Below are positions 47,701-64,000 of a DNA stretch of 64,000 nucleotides, piece after piece. Under the pieces are notes generated by a model that ran no database searches, was not told where the DNA came from, and saw only the letters and a program-made list of their open reading frames with translations. The stretch is taken from the NCBI RefSeq assembly GCF_000247815.1, contig NC_021680.1:6736469-6800468 (forward strand), given 5' to 3'. Numbering within the stretch: position 1 is the first letter of the stretch; each line of letters starts with the position of its first letter. The DNA is from Ficedula albicollis (Eukaryota > Chordata > Aves > Passeriformes > Muscicapidae). The position numbers were made by a program, and so were the translations under genes.

Positions 47701-50700
47701 ACATTAAGGAAGAAGATGATGATGAAACTGTGGGAAATGGAGAAGAAAATAGTGACACCATTGAGGTGACAAAAATGGATGCCAATGTTGTCATGCATTT
47801 GAGATCATTTGATTTTATGTAAGTGTTGAATTTTTCTGTCAGTTTTGTTGTTTGGTAATGATACACCCCATTTCCCAGTATGTGATTATTTCAAAAAGTT
47901 GGAATGATAAAAGCATCAACCAACAGTCACTTGAAATGTAATTTTGTTGCATAAATGGTGTGGGGACAGAACTTTAATCTTAAATGTTTTAGAAAGTGCT
48001 GGAAAAGTTTTAGTCTTTCTAATGATTACAATGGATTATAAATATACATAAAACTTTTAACCCAGGCTGGGTTATTTTTATAACTTCATTGTTTGTTGAA
48101 GGGAAATAGCAAATATGTTTTGGGTTTTTTTTTAAACTTCTTTTAGTTTAAAATGCTGTTTGTTGCATCTCTTGTTTTTATCTATTTTGCAGCATATTAA
48201 CTTTGAATTAAAGCAGGCTGATTCTTCCAGGTTGAGTATATAGATGCATACATTCAAACCCTATACAGATATCAGAATAATTGATGGGATTTTTTTGTGT
48301 TATTAATGACTAATTTCCAGATCTAAGCAGTGCTGGAAATTTTAGTCCTGTTCCTTCTTCCTGTTTCAAATGTGATCATAGGTGAAGGTTATAAAACAGT
48401 ATTTTCCTCAGTGTAAAGCCAGACTCTGGAGCATTTATAGACACTCATTGGTACATCCTTCCTTTTCAGCCATTTGGACCCCTTTGGAACTTCTGTGAAT
48501 TACCTGGACTCTGCCTTTAGAAATGTGAGAAACCTTGGGATTGTGTCACTGACATCCACAGACATCAGCTCCCTCTATGCCAAGGCTCAGCACGTGGCCC
48601 AGCGTCACTATGGCTGCAATATTGTCAGAACAGAGTACTACAAGGAGCTGGCAGCCAGGACTGTAATTGCTGCTGTCACAAGGTATTGCTGGAACATTTC
48701 CAATTAGGTTAAAAATTATTAGGTAATTATTAGAAGTAGAGACTGGGCAAGGTGAAAATGCATCAGTAGGGTAGGGGGGTGGGATAGTAGAAAAAAAAAC
48801 ACCTAGACTTGCAAACTCTTCTATTTCTTTATCAATTTTGCCATTTTAGAGCTCCATAGGACTTCCTAAATACAAAATAAACTGCATGAATGGCTTCTAG
48901 CTAAGCATCTAGTTACACTTGCTTCAGTGGAACCTGATGTTCACTGCAGATTGTCATACTTGAGGTTCAAAAGATGGATGTGATTACTGACTTTTGAAAT
49001 CAGTTATGTGCATGTAGATACTCTCAGTCCATTAAATAAATGAAGACCTAAAACCTAATTGGAGAGAAAAGGTACAGGCAAGAGGATGGGACAGCTGCTT
49101 TGGAAAGATAAGGAGGAAATGAAATCACTAGAGGTTTTGAGAATGCCAGAGCACAAATGCTGACCTGAACACGTTTAGGTTTCCCTTTCTTCTCCCTGCA
49201 CGTGTGATGATGCAGGTGGCAGCTATTTCTAGCTATGATAAAAAGAAGTAAAATTGGATTTGCTTGGCCTGCCAGAAGGACATGAGATGAGGCACTTCAG
49301 AATGAACACTTCCTCCTGATCTCTCAAATCTTCAGTACCTCTCTCTAGGAAGTGGATGAGCTCAAGAACCCCACAGCAGGTTCAGGTGTCCATGGCAGTG
49401 TTTGCCTGCTGAATTCAGTACAGTTAGGTTTGTGTGTGTGTTTCTCCCCAGAGCTGCAGCTCGCTGTAACAAAGGCATTGAAGTGCTGCTGGCAGTGGCT
49501 CTGGAACACTTTGTTCTGGTGGTGGTCAGAGTTCTGCGGGGCCCAACCCCTGCGGATGATTCAGCAAGGAAGGTCCGGTACCTCATCCACTGCCAGTGGT
49601 GTGAAGAGAGGGTTTTTCAGAAAGAGGGCAATATGATGGAAGGTAAATGGCTTTTCTTTTGCACTTTGTCTCTCTGTTCTGTGCCTTGTTTATATTTACA
49701 TCCCATTAGTAGCAATTCCCTTTTATGTAACAGTGAGTGGTATGTGTGAGGTGGAAATGGCCATGAGTGTCCTTCATGGCCATGGGCTGGATCAGTTGTC
49801 GGCATGGATTTTCCTGTAAATGGACTGGATTTGTGGCACAAATTGCTCAGGTTGTAGCTGCCCCATCCCTGGAGGTGTCCAAGGCTGGGTTGGACAGGGC
49901 TTGGAGCAGCCTGGGATAGTGGAAGATGTCCCTGCCCATGGCAGGGGTGGCACTGGATGGGCTTTAAGGTCTCTTCCAGTCCAAACCATTCTGAGATTTG
50001 TTTCTACACAGAACATCCTCCCAGCCTGCTAGAGCTGCCAGGATGCCTGGTATGTCCATGGATCTGCCACTTCAGGAAAAGCCCTAGGTGTGGGGTAGCC
50101 TTTGATATTATTGGGTTCCTCCAGACAGCAGCAGCTGGATAGCTTTTGGTGTCAGATTCCTTTTCTGCTGCATTTCAGTTCCTTACAATGCAGTGGACTG
50201 AGCAGTCTTATTATCCCCTGCTGTTGATAATGAGCTGTCCACAGACAGGTTAGCAGAGGCAGGAGACAAAAATTGCACTCCTGGAGATGCTGGCTTGAAT
50301 GAATATAAACCCTTAAACTTTGTTTCCAAGTTAGAGGCTCTTGGATAGCTTGCTGTTAACTCATGGTGTCTTTGCCCTGCTCAGAGTCAGATGTACGAGC
50401 ATGCAATGAGCCTGGTATTAAAAAGTCCTTAAAAAATTAGATAAAAGTTTTAAGGATGGGGATGCATAGCTGAGTACAGTGTTATGGTAGAGATCTTAAT
50501 TTGTAAATTAATTGTTTGCTTAATGCCTTAGTTGCACAGGGCTTACTAGACTTGTAGGTTGACTGTCTTTTGCAGGTGATTAGCTGATGTTTATGATGTT
50601 TTAGTTGGCACTTACTGTTAATCTGCACAGTTGTTTATGTAATGGTAGGAAGGCAGATATTTTCCTTGTTACTGGAAAGAAACATAGGAAAGTTATGTTG

Positions 50701-53214
50701 CTTTTTATTTTCTTCAGGGTTTTAACACTGCTTACAGATCAAGTCATCCATCAGTAAATCTCACTATTATTATAAATAAACTCACTGTTATTATAAATAA
50801 ATGAGCTGCTTGGCAGAAATTAAAATAGTGTCACACTTGTGCTGTTGCCCTTCCAAATTCCTCACTGAAGTGAGCTCCCACTGCATCTTTCTGTCTGTGC
50901 AGTAACACAGGCATGGCTGGCTATTTGCAAACATTTTAAATGCTGTTTTTCTGCTGCAGAAAACCCTTACCAGCAGCTGCCCTGTGACTGCCATGGCAGC
51001 ATGCCTGGAAAGACAGCAGTGCTTCTTGGTCCTCTCTGGTAAGTTCACATCACAGGACACATTTGGAGCGTCACTGTGGCTCCAGGAGCTCTGAAGCTCA
51101 GCTGTTCGTACCATAACAATTTTTATTTTAGTGCTACAAAAGGAGATACAGCAATCAGGAGGAGCTTAGGAAACAGAGTGTGGATTTGAATTTAGTGGGG
51201 TATTCAGTTTTCCTTTCATCCAAACCAATTAATAAATAATAACACCTTTCAAATTTCACGTTTAGTGCACTTATGGAATATGTCCTGCACAGGAGAACCT
51301 GCATCTATGTTCCTCTAATTGCCAAATATTAAGTAACTCTTGTTATTCTATACTTGGGGAGAATGTATTGAATAAATCATTACATGTGCTGATGGTGATA
51401 AATACTACATTGCCTGTTAATATTTGTAGAAACAAGAATAAGTATTTTTAAGTCTTTCAGCCATTTCAAATCAGTATTAAAAATGGTTGGCAATTGACAG
51501 TACCTTTCTTGTGGGGGTTGAATGACTTTATCAATATCATAGGGCAGAAATAAAATTACTGTTCTTGAGATCTTGATTTTTTTTTTTTTTAACAAGACCA
51601 ATGTGCTATTGCAGAAAAATCAGTTCAGTGTAACATAATTGCTAATCAATTTGGGCAAGAGAATTTTGGAGCAGCTTCCATTAAGAAGCCTTAACTTTAA
51701 CAAGACCAGTGTTGCTATCATTGCAGAAAAATCAGTTCAGTGTAACATAATGATTTTTTTTTTTTAATTAACAAGACCAATGTGCTATTGCAGAAAAATC
51801 AGTTCAGTGTAACATAATTGCTAATCAATTTGGGCAAGAGAATTTTGGAGCAGCTTCCATTAAGAAGCCTTAACTTTTGACTTCTCTTGCATTTTGTAGG
51901 TCAGGATCTCTCTTTAACACTGGATTCCTCAGGAGGATGCTCCTGGAGGCTGTGAAGTATGGCTTGGATGAAGCTCAGCCTCTGCTGAAGACGTTAGTTT
52001 GTGAATCAGAGTGCACAACTCTCAAACATTTTTCTACCCACAGTCCTGGTGATGAGAACAAACAAGGTAAGAGAAGGGGCAGCCTGTTCACAGAGAGGAC
52101 TGGCTTTGTGGTGATGTTTAGAGATGTTTAACTGTGCTAAGTTACTTAACAGCAGTGTATCCATAGAGTTGAATGCATTATCAAATAATTGCATTATTTC
52201 CTTCTGTGCAATTAAAGCATTTTGCCACTTTACAGTAGAATTAATTTTGCCTTCTAATTGTATTCTAGAAGAGTGTGGCGTCTATATTAGAACACCAAAT
52301 ACTTCTGCAGAATCCTACTTGGTACATGGTAAGTGGAGCATTTTGGTATAGCTTTTTTTACATTTAATGGAGTCCTGTACTCTGGAGTTTTTTCCCACCT
52401 AGTACAGATTTTATTTTATCTTTATCCAGAATCATATATATTGGTAAGAGCAGAATGCCAAATACTCTATGGAGGCCACTTTAATTTCCTTGTTACAACT
52501 GGCCTGTTGATTAAATTCAGGCCAGATTTTACCTCTGCAAACACTGGCTTACAAAAAGCAGGCACGCAGCTGAAGTTGCTGTGTGGTTTTGTTTTCTGTG
52601 CCCTGTCTGAGGCTTTGCTGGCGTTTCTGGGGTGCCTGTGAGTGCTGAGGGCTTTTGTTGTGCTGCAGGGAAGAGGAAAAGCGAGGAGGTGCTGCGTGGC
52701 ACAGCGAAGCGGCAGCGGGCCGAGCACAGCGCCGAGCACCCCCCGTTCTACTACAACATCCACCGGCACAGCATCAAGGGCATGAACATGCCAAAGTAAG
52801 TGTGGGCTCTGACACCGGCACACAGCTTGTTCTGAGTCAGCCCTGTCAGCCCCAGGTCCGTTCTGAGTGCTGGGGGTTGGTTTTGCTGCGTTTCTCCCCA
52901 GGCTGAACAAGTTCCTGAGCTACCTGTCAGAGGCTGGATACCGCGTGAGCCGAACCCATTTCGACCCCATGGGCGTCCGCACCAGCGCGCCCCTGGCGCA
53001 GTTCAAGGCTATTCTCATGAAGTACAGCACTCCCACCTATGTGGGGGCACAGGCAGAAGGCCCTGTGCACCTCCCTGGGGAGACCCAGGTGGGAGAAGAG
53101 CTTCCAGCTGCTGCAGCAATCAAGGTAGAGGAGGCTGAGTTAGCGGAAGATGATATGTCTGGAGTCTTCACCTCCATGTTCACACAACCCTACCCCACTC
53201 ACTGTGCTGATTAA
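41777..53214 (+). CDS. TRMT1L: TRMT1L, tRNA (guanine-N2) methyltransferase-like protein, lacking exon 1
   Basis: Exons: 41777-41929, 42771-42833, 43375-43488, 44535-44599, 44936-45065, 46696-46819, 47235-47314, 47572-47818, 48470-48682, 49452-49642, 50960-51038, 51900-52066, 52269-52328, 52669-52795 and 52902-53214. All phases join, giving 707 residues after a split first codon; human has about 733 in total. Exon 2 opens with two bases of a split codon, has an in-frame stop just upstream and no early Met, so the start must lie in an unseen exon 1, probably under the G tract at 38088-39205. Zinc-finger exons precede a Trm1-type SAM methyltransferase domain. The TRM1 family makes N2-methyl or N2,N2-dimethylguanosine in tRNA; recent work links TRMT1L to position 27 of tRNA-Tyr. 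It probably acts in the nucleus or nucleolus. Confidence 0.94.
41967..42038. repeat. 43-bp tandem duplication
   Basis: Copies start at 41967 and 42010 with GGAGGAAAGGTAAAGGGAAT. They lie just after TRMT1L exon 2. Confidence 0.83.
43375..45065 (+). CDS. TRMT1L: TRMT1L zinc-finger exons
   Basis: Exon 43375-43488 encodes a C2H2-like finger, CPLC followed by [12 protein letters not shown]. Exon 44535-44599 adds the cysteine-rich [15 protein letters not shown], and exon 44936-45065 a second finger, [21 protein letters not shown]. These fingers distinguish TRMT1L from TRMT1. The segment before the first finger ([14 protein letters not shown]) is shorter than the mammalian one I recall. Confidence 0.92.
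43998..44139. repeat. 73-bp tandem duplication
   Basis: Copies begin at 43998 and 44071 with GAGCAGTGTATGTTTTTT and are nearly identical. They lie in a TRMT1L intron. Confidence 0.88.
45872..46132. repeat. Three-copy tandem repeat with higher-order period
   Basis: Units beginning GCAGGGTGASCACTGGAAGG start at 45872, 45939 and 46033. Copies two and three also share the stretch GATTGGGGATGAATTGCTCA, while the first lacks it. They lie in a TRMT1L intron. Confidence 0.88.
47235..49642 (+). CDS. TRMT1L: TRMT1L SAM-dependent methyltransferase core exons
   Basis: Four exons carry the Rossmann-fold motifs of the TRM1 family. Motif I is [16 protein letters not shown] (exons 47235-47314 and 47572-47818). 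The acidic loop after strand 2 is [19 protein letters not shown] follows, then the catalytic-loop signature [12 protein letters not shown] at the 47818/48470 junction. Exon 48470-48682 continues with [20 protein letters not shown]. Exon 49452-49642 has the cysteine pair in [11 protein letters not shown]-binding and DPFG residues are all present, so the fold appears intact. Confidence 0.94.
49855..50000 (+). mobile_element. CR1 non-LTR retrotransposon 3' end
   Basis: CCCATCCCTGGAGGTGTCCA, GGGCTTGGAGCAGCCTGGGA and GGGCTTTAAGGTCTCTTCCA occur in CR1 order. The tail ends CATTCTGAGATTTG without a clear octamer. It lies in a TRMT1L intron, sense orientation. Confidence 0.88.
51590..51876. repeat. 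Tandem repeat ending just before TRMT1L exon 51900-52066
   Basis: Units starting TTAACAAGACCARTG occur at about 51590, 51696 and 51768. The first and third are full length and nearly identical (ending TTAAGAAGCCTTAACTT). The middle one is shortened. The last copy ends about 24 bp before the exon, so the branch-point area may lie in repeat sequence. Confidence 0.87.
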
Positions 53215-53570
53215 TGCAGATGGTTTGTTCATCAGGATGTTACAGACTTCTAGCACACCCTGTTCCAGTAAGCCACTCCTTCCTCCCGAACTGGAGTTTG
53301 ACCATTTTGAGCTGCCTGTTGTACTTTGAAGGGACAGTTTAGACTTAGGTAGCAGAACTTAGCCCTCATCCCGGCATGGCTGTGGTCACAAAACCAGCAC
53401 TGTGGGAAGGCTGTGGAGTTACCTGCTGTTACATTCACCTCCTTTTCACATTGAGGCATGGAGGCTCCTTCCCAGTCTGTCCAAGCCTTACTGCCAGCAC
53501 AGTGTCCTGGAAGGGGGGACCAGGCCAAAAGTGTTCAGCATTTTGGAATAAAAGATTACTGTGAAATAGC
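53215..53570 (+). other. TRMT1L: TRMT1L 3' UTR
   Basis: Non-coding DNA runs from the TAA at 53212-53214 to the poly(A) signal at 53547-53552. The length, about 350 nt, is plausible for a single short UTR. Confidence 0.6.
53547..53552 (+). terminator. Poly(A) signal of TRMT1L
   Basis: Canonical AATAAA lies 333 nt after the TRMT1L stop codon. It is the first canonical hexamer downstream in the sense strand. Confidence 0.6.
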
Positions 53571-55904
53571 CTATTCCTAAAATGCATCATTCCTAGAACC
53601 TGGCCAGCTATGATCCAGAGAGAGGGCATGTTAAGGTAAGAAAACAGCACAGGATAAAATACTCTCTGAGTTAAAGCCAGGCAGTCCTGCCTGGGTGCAG
53701 CTGTAGCTCCAGGTTGCACGTTACTCTGCATTCAGGTGTGTTTCCAGGGTTCTGCCTCCAGGCAGGAGCTGATCCCAGGAGAACGGAAGGAGCGGTGACA
53801 CGGCTGCTACCGAATTTCCATTTGTTACTGAACCGTAGTGAATTGTGTAGTCACTCTAGGTAGTTGTCTGCTCAGAGCTTACAGTGGTTGTGTGCTGCAG
53901 AAAGGGACAAGGGACTACAGTGGGTGTTCAGGTGAAGTTTTGTGGTGACTTGTCAAAATAATAGTAACTCTGAGCTAAGATCTCTTCTATGAACGAGCAA
54001 AGCTGCCAGGTGTTGGCAGTTCTGGTTTCCTTAAATACATGGCAGCATTCCAGCCAAACGAGCTTGCCTTTGTCCTTTCTTTCCTCCACACTTGGTTCTG
54101 GTATCTCTGTGTATTTCACTTGAACAGGTGTCACAGTGGTGGCTGTTCCTCAAAGGTTTCATGTTCAGCCTTAGCCCCACAGTTAAGTTTATTTAAGAGC
54201 AGACTATAAAAGGTTGTTATCCATACCCATCTCTGAAACTTTACAATAGAAATAACGTGACTAATACACTCCTGGTGATGCAAAACATCCTATGCTCCTG
54301 TCAGGCCGGAAGTTGCTGCCTCTTCCACTCTTTTCAATTCCAGATTGATTTGGTGGAGAGTTACTCTCTTCTCTAATTTCAAAAATGTAGTGCTTTACAG
54401 TTCTTTTCCAAAGATCACCTGGGAGCACATTGGAAAGCTAAATGGAAGAAGGGAATTTCATGTTCCCTAGTGGCATTTTTTTTTGTTTTTAAGTGGATAG
54501 AGAGTTGGCAGATGTTGCTTGCAGGTAACATACTTCAGTGTTAGTAGGATAAAAGCAGTCCTAAAGTCAGTTACCTGGGGCAAAGGATTGTTCTGATTAC
54601 AGTAAAGTGGGTTGAAAAGAAAGTTTAACTGAAGCCCCTTGTGGGCAATACTTTTGATTACTCTAGCAGCTCCTTTTAAGGAGCCAAAGGTATTGAATAC
54701 TTTTTCCAAGCCAAGGCAACTGTCTGGAGGGGCAGAAAAGGTGAAATTCAGATTTGTCTGTACAATCTGGGCTCTTTGGCAGATAAACAGAAGCTGTTGC
54801 CATCCTGGTTTGCCCAGGATCAGCTGAAGATGTGTTTGTAACTCAGGCTTCTGGGAATTCTCTTCCTATTCAGTAGTTGCCTCTGCTGTTGACCAGGTAG
54901 GGTCAGTCCTGCCATAATCAGCTGACAGGACATTACTGTTGGTTTCAATCTGGAGCTTGGGACATCTTGCTCTTCCTTGCACTCATGCACATGGCCAGGC
55001 TGGCTGTTACAGTGGGAGATAGAGTAAGAAGTAGGTGAGGATAATGCAGGAGGTGGTTGCAAGGTCACAGCTTATTCCCTGCCACTTCTTGGAGCAGCCA
55101 GTACCCAGTGACAGACCTTCAGCAGATCTTTGTTAGACCAAGGTGTTTCTGCAAGTGGCTTGTCCTGAATAGAAAATCACAACTGATCAACTCAACTACT
55201 GGAAGCCTGAGGGGAATCAGTGCAGGGCCATCAGCTGGAGAATAAATGCCAGAGGACAGGGAAAAAAATGTGGTGTAGTATGATCCAGTTACCAGTATGG
55301 GGATTACAGTGTCACTTCTGCTGCTCAGTACCTGAAGAACAAGTCCTCCTACCCCATGGGGTGTTTCCTGTTTAGCTGTAATTAAAGGAAGCTTTCTGGG
55401 AGTTTAAGCTCTTCAGAGGAAAGGAACAAAATTTGATCTCTCTAAATAATGCACCTGAGCTCAAGGGGTTCATTACAATTGCTTTCTGCTGCTATTGACT
55501 GAAGTAAGCTGCCTAATAGTTAAATGCACCCAAAGGTGCTGGGTTTAACCTGAGTGCTCTCTGCTGCTACTGACTGAAGCAAGCTGCCTAATAGTTAAAT
55601 GCACCCAAAGGTGCTGGGTTTAACCTGAGTGCTGTGAAAATCCTTCATCCCCTTCCTCCAGCTGCAGGATCTGGTTGGAACAGCAGCACCTGTGACAGGT
55701 CAGTGGAAGAGCTGATACCTTCTATGTGCTCCTATTTCTCATTTAAGGCTCAGGAGCTGAGCTGCTCTCAGGGGACTGTAACAGCCACCACGGGTGGAGC
55801 TGAGCTGAAGCACGAACACAAACACTGCCCAAAGAGGGTCCTTTATCAACCACAAGAGGAAGCAGCACTGCAATTCCCAACAGGTTGTTGATAACATTTT
55901 TGCT
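53571..55904. other. Intergenic DNA between convergent TRMT1L and RNF2
   Basis: No gene was recognised. Short open frames on both strands lack splice signals and family similarity. The stretch includes a 75-bp tandem duplication at 55485-55634. Confidence 0.55.
55485..55634. repeat. 75-bp tandem duplication
   Basis: Copies start at 55485 and 55560 with TCTGCTGCTA and end TTTAACCTGAGTGCT. They differ at three or so positions. Confidence 0.88.
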
Positions 55905-58228
55905 TTTATTGTCAATTTGAGCATTTCAGTGGGACTTCAGTTGGATAGGAGATACTTTAGTTGGATATTAGGCTTACCCGTACGTAACACACATTATGTA
56001 CTTACAAAAGAACATGGCTTTAAAAAGGGGAAGAGTAATGGCATTTTGAAAATAAAATAGTTTATAGCACTAAAGAGTCACAGTGCAATCAATGGTTTAA
56101 TCAAACAGCTACATTATATATATAATATTTAAAGAACATAAATATTCAGGAAATTCACTACAACATGAAAATAAAAGCTTCACATTCTCCCACGCTTTTC
56201 AAAAGAACTGGAGACAAAGTGACAGCTCCTAGACAGACTGCTCAGCTTCACAACACCTCTCTTGCTTAAGGGACTATCCCTCCCCTCAGCTCTCCCCAGG
56301 AGGGATGCTGGCACTAACCTAGAAGTTTCCCCAGTAACTTTAAAGCATTTAGCACAGCCACTCCCCCACCCCCCATTATATTCCGTGGACATGCACTACA
56401 GTCTATACAGCAACGCTTCACAAAGTCAGCAAAAACAGGTCCCTAAATAGCTGCCCCTTTGTGCTCTGGGGCCTGAACACTTCATTTCATGTCACAAAAG
56501 CCCAAAGCTTTCCAGTCAGAGGAAATAATTAAGTTACTCAAAGAAGCCTGTGCAGTTTCCACAGTGGGATAAAGCTGATCTGAACAGCAGCCAGAAGGGA
56601 CACTATTTACAAGTGCTAGGAAAGCCCAGAGCCAGGGCAAGGCAAAGCCTTCCCAGGAGAATCCCCGAGCAGCAGAATACTTCTGTATCACATGCCAAAG
56701 CCAGTGGGAGTCCAGACAGGACACAGGAGGAGTGTAAACCACACACACCCTGTGGAGTAAAGCCTGGTGCTTCCCACCTACCATCAACTCTTTTTGCTTC
56801 GAGCCACAGGGGAGGGTTCATCAGCAAGTCTCAGAGCAAAGGGAACCTCGAGGTGACAGCTTCCCTTCAGACAGGACATGGGGCAGGTCAAGCTACTCCC
56901 TCAGAGCCACAGCAAGGTCCAGAGCCAGGGTACAGGGGCTGCACATGCAAATGACCAGCAGCTGCTGAGCCTTGCAGCACAGCCCACTGCCATGCTGGGG
57001 AACTTAGGCCTAAATGTAAGACACTAAATGGTAAACTTTGTCAAGTACTGAAGTTGTCTTCCAAAGTGCTAAGCCATGTTTGTTAAAGCTATGGCAAAGG
57101 AACAAAAGTAGAATCCTGAAGCAGCTTACAGTCAAAGTCTTCCCTGCTCACACTGACACTGGGAAAAGTCCCTGCTGAGGTGGCACAATTCCCCAAAGCA
57201 AAGCATTTTGATGGCCGTGTGCTGGAATTTGGGGGATCTGCTTTAACAAAAACGTTTTCTGGACAGTTCTTTATAGCACATTCACAACAGATCCTGCTCT
57301 AGGAAACAGAGCAGGGCTATGAAACATCCAGATTTCCTTCAGTTCAGCTGTGAGGACAGGGCAACATTGCAGGAGGGGCCAGGCAGGAATCAAGACTGGC
57401 ATTTCCTGCATGATAAAGAGTTATGGGTTTGGGGTATTTGGGTATTTTTTTACTGAAATAGCCATTAAAAACAAAACCAAACCAATCTGATGAAGCACCT
57501 TGCACTGAAGTATTAAATTAAGCCCAGTAAACAGCAAGGTTTTAAAGTGTCAGTTTTCCCACTGCACCTCTCTTTGGAATCCCACAATTCCAGGATGGCT
57601 GGACTTGGAAGGAACCTTAAACACTATCTGAGTCCAAGCCCCTGCCATGGGCAGCAATACCTCTCACGAGATGCAAAATTCACCTTTGTTCACAAGAAAA
57701 TGTCTTAATGAACCTTTCCTGGGGAATCAGATTACCTCTTGCTGCAAGACTATCCCAAATCCATTCACTACCAATCAATTCTTCAGATGGATAACGGTCA
57801 CTAAATTCCAACATTTAACACATTCCTTGGCATATGCTACTATTGAACTTCCTTGGCCACCCAACACTCCACACTTCACAGAGGCTACTGTGTCCAATGG
57901 AGCAGAAATCCAGATTGACCTGGACAAAACGAAGCCATTCCGAACTGGAACACTGGATCAGGTATCATGCATTAGGAACAAAAAAGCATCTCAAACTCTG
58001 GAATGCACTGGAAAAGGTCATTTAGTCTCCTAGGGAAAAACCAAAAAACCCAACCCAAAGACTAAATTAAATACAGCCCAGAATACTGTCTAGTCATATT
58101 ACTGAGTTTACTGAGAGTGCCTGAAGGCACCATGTGTGTTGTCCATGAAGATACTGGTAGTGCCTTATTTTAATATTAAAGAAGTTGTAGCTATAAAAAC
58201 AGTTAGTTCCATCCCAGTTTCCCAGCCC
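55905..58228 (-). other. RNF2: RNF2 3' UTR (inferred)
   Basis: On the minus strand, DNA after the RNF2 stop is non-coding and reaches AATAAA at 55910-55905. That would give a UTR of about 2.3 kb. Earlier minus-strand hexamers also exist, so alternative ends are likely. A CR1 fragment lies at 57583-57657 within it. Confidence 0.4.
57583..57657 (-). mobile_element. CR1 3'-end fragment
   Basis: The plus strand reads CACAATTCCAGGATGGCTGG then CTGAGTCCAAGCCCCTGCCA, the reverse complement of a CR1 tail. It lies in the presumed RNF2 3' UTR. Confidence 0.82.
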
Positions 58229-63795
<5,567 letters not shown>

Positions 63796-63950
63796 CTGGC
63801 AGCAAAGAAGGGAAAGGTTCTTTCCTGGGACTGAGTCCCTTCCTCGTGGAGACAGCATGTTTTACCCAAGGAAACACAGCAAAGAGACACGACACAAACA
63901 CATCGAGCACACAGAGCCCCAGTGCTGCCAGCCCTGCAGCACACAATAAG

Positions 63951-64000
63951 GAGCTACTGGAGAAGGTCCAGAGTGGGCCATGAAGCTGATGAGGGGTCTG
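63951..64000 (+). mobile_element. CR1 fragment cut by the right edge
   Basis: GGAGCTACTGGAGAAGGTCC followed by GGCCATGAAGCTGATGAGGG is a CR1 block that normally lies some hundreds of bases before the 3' end. The rest lies outside the window. Confidence 0.75.

Noticed and set aside
53250..53731. Frames near the TRMT1L 3' end on both strands
   Set aside because: They lie in the 3' UTR and flank, are short, and show no domain or splice signals.

Overview
The window is vertebrate nuclear DNA, almost certainly from a bird and probably a songbird. Genes are split into many short exons with GT/AG introns. The interspersed repeats are mostly 3' ends of CR1 non-LTR retrotransposons, several ending in the CR1-type octamer ATTCTATG. 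A solo endogenous-retrovirus LTR of ERVL type has a 5-bp target-site duplication. No bacterial, phage or organellar features are present, and I found no unknown multi-gene system.

Four protein genes account for the coding content, in the order and relative orientation known for the human 1q25 block: IVNS1ABP (+, coding 1526-10416, complete, 13 coding exons, 641 aa), SWT1 (-, 37418-12876, complete, 18 coding exons, 880 aa), TRMT1L (+, 41777-53214, first coding exon missing, 15 exons seen, 707 aa) and RNF2 (-, 63795-58229, last five coding exons; the N-terminal 29 or so codons lie beyond the right edge). I built each exon set by hand from splice signals, reading-phase continuity and protein similarity recalled from the human orthologues. 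All phases close without a frameshift or internal stop.

Region by region: 1-1525 is 5' non-coding and intronic IVNS1ABP; 10417-12875 holds the facing 3' ends of IVNS1ABP and SWT1; 37428-41776 is the CpG-rich head-to-head promoter of SWT1 and TRMT1L plus TRMT1L intron 1; 53215-58228 holds the facing 3' ends of TRMT1L and RNF2. The genes are neighbours by conserved synteny and not a pathway: a kelch-BTB actin/RNA-processing factor, a PIN-domain RNA surveillance endonuclease, a tRNA guanine-N2 methyltransferase-like protein, and the Polycomb E3 ligase for histone H2A.

Three features stand out. First, three pure-G tracts (703, 1118 and 513 nt) are almost certainly assembly or base-calling artefacts; the largest sits where TRMT1L exon 1 should be. 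Second, a GC-rich minisatellite beside the RNF2 RING exon has copied the last 33 bp of that exon with its splice donor, giving an in-frame pseudo-exon. Third, many tandem duplications of about 45-275 bp lie in introns and intergenic DNA, including one 274-bp copy pair that reads as identical.
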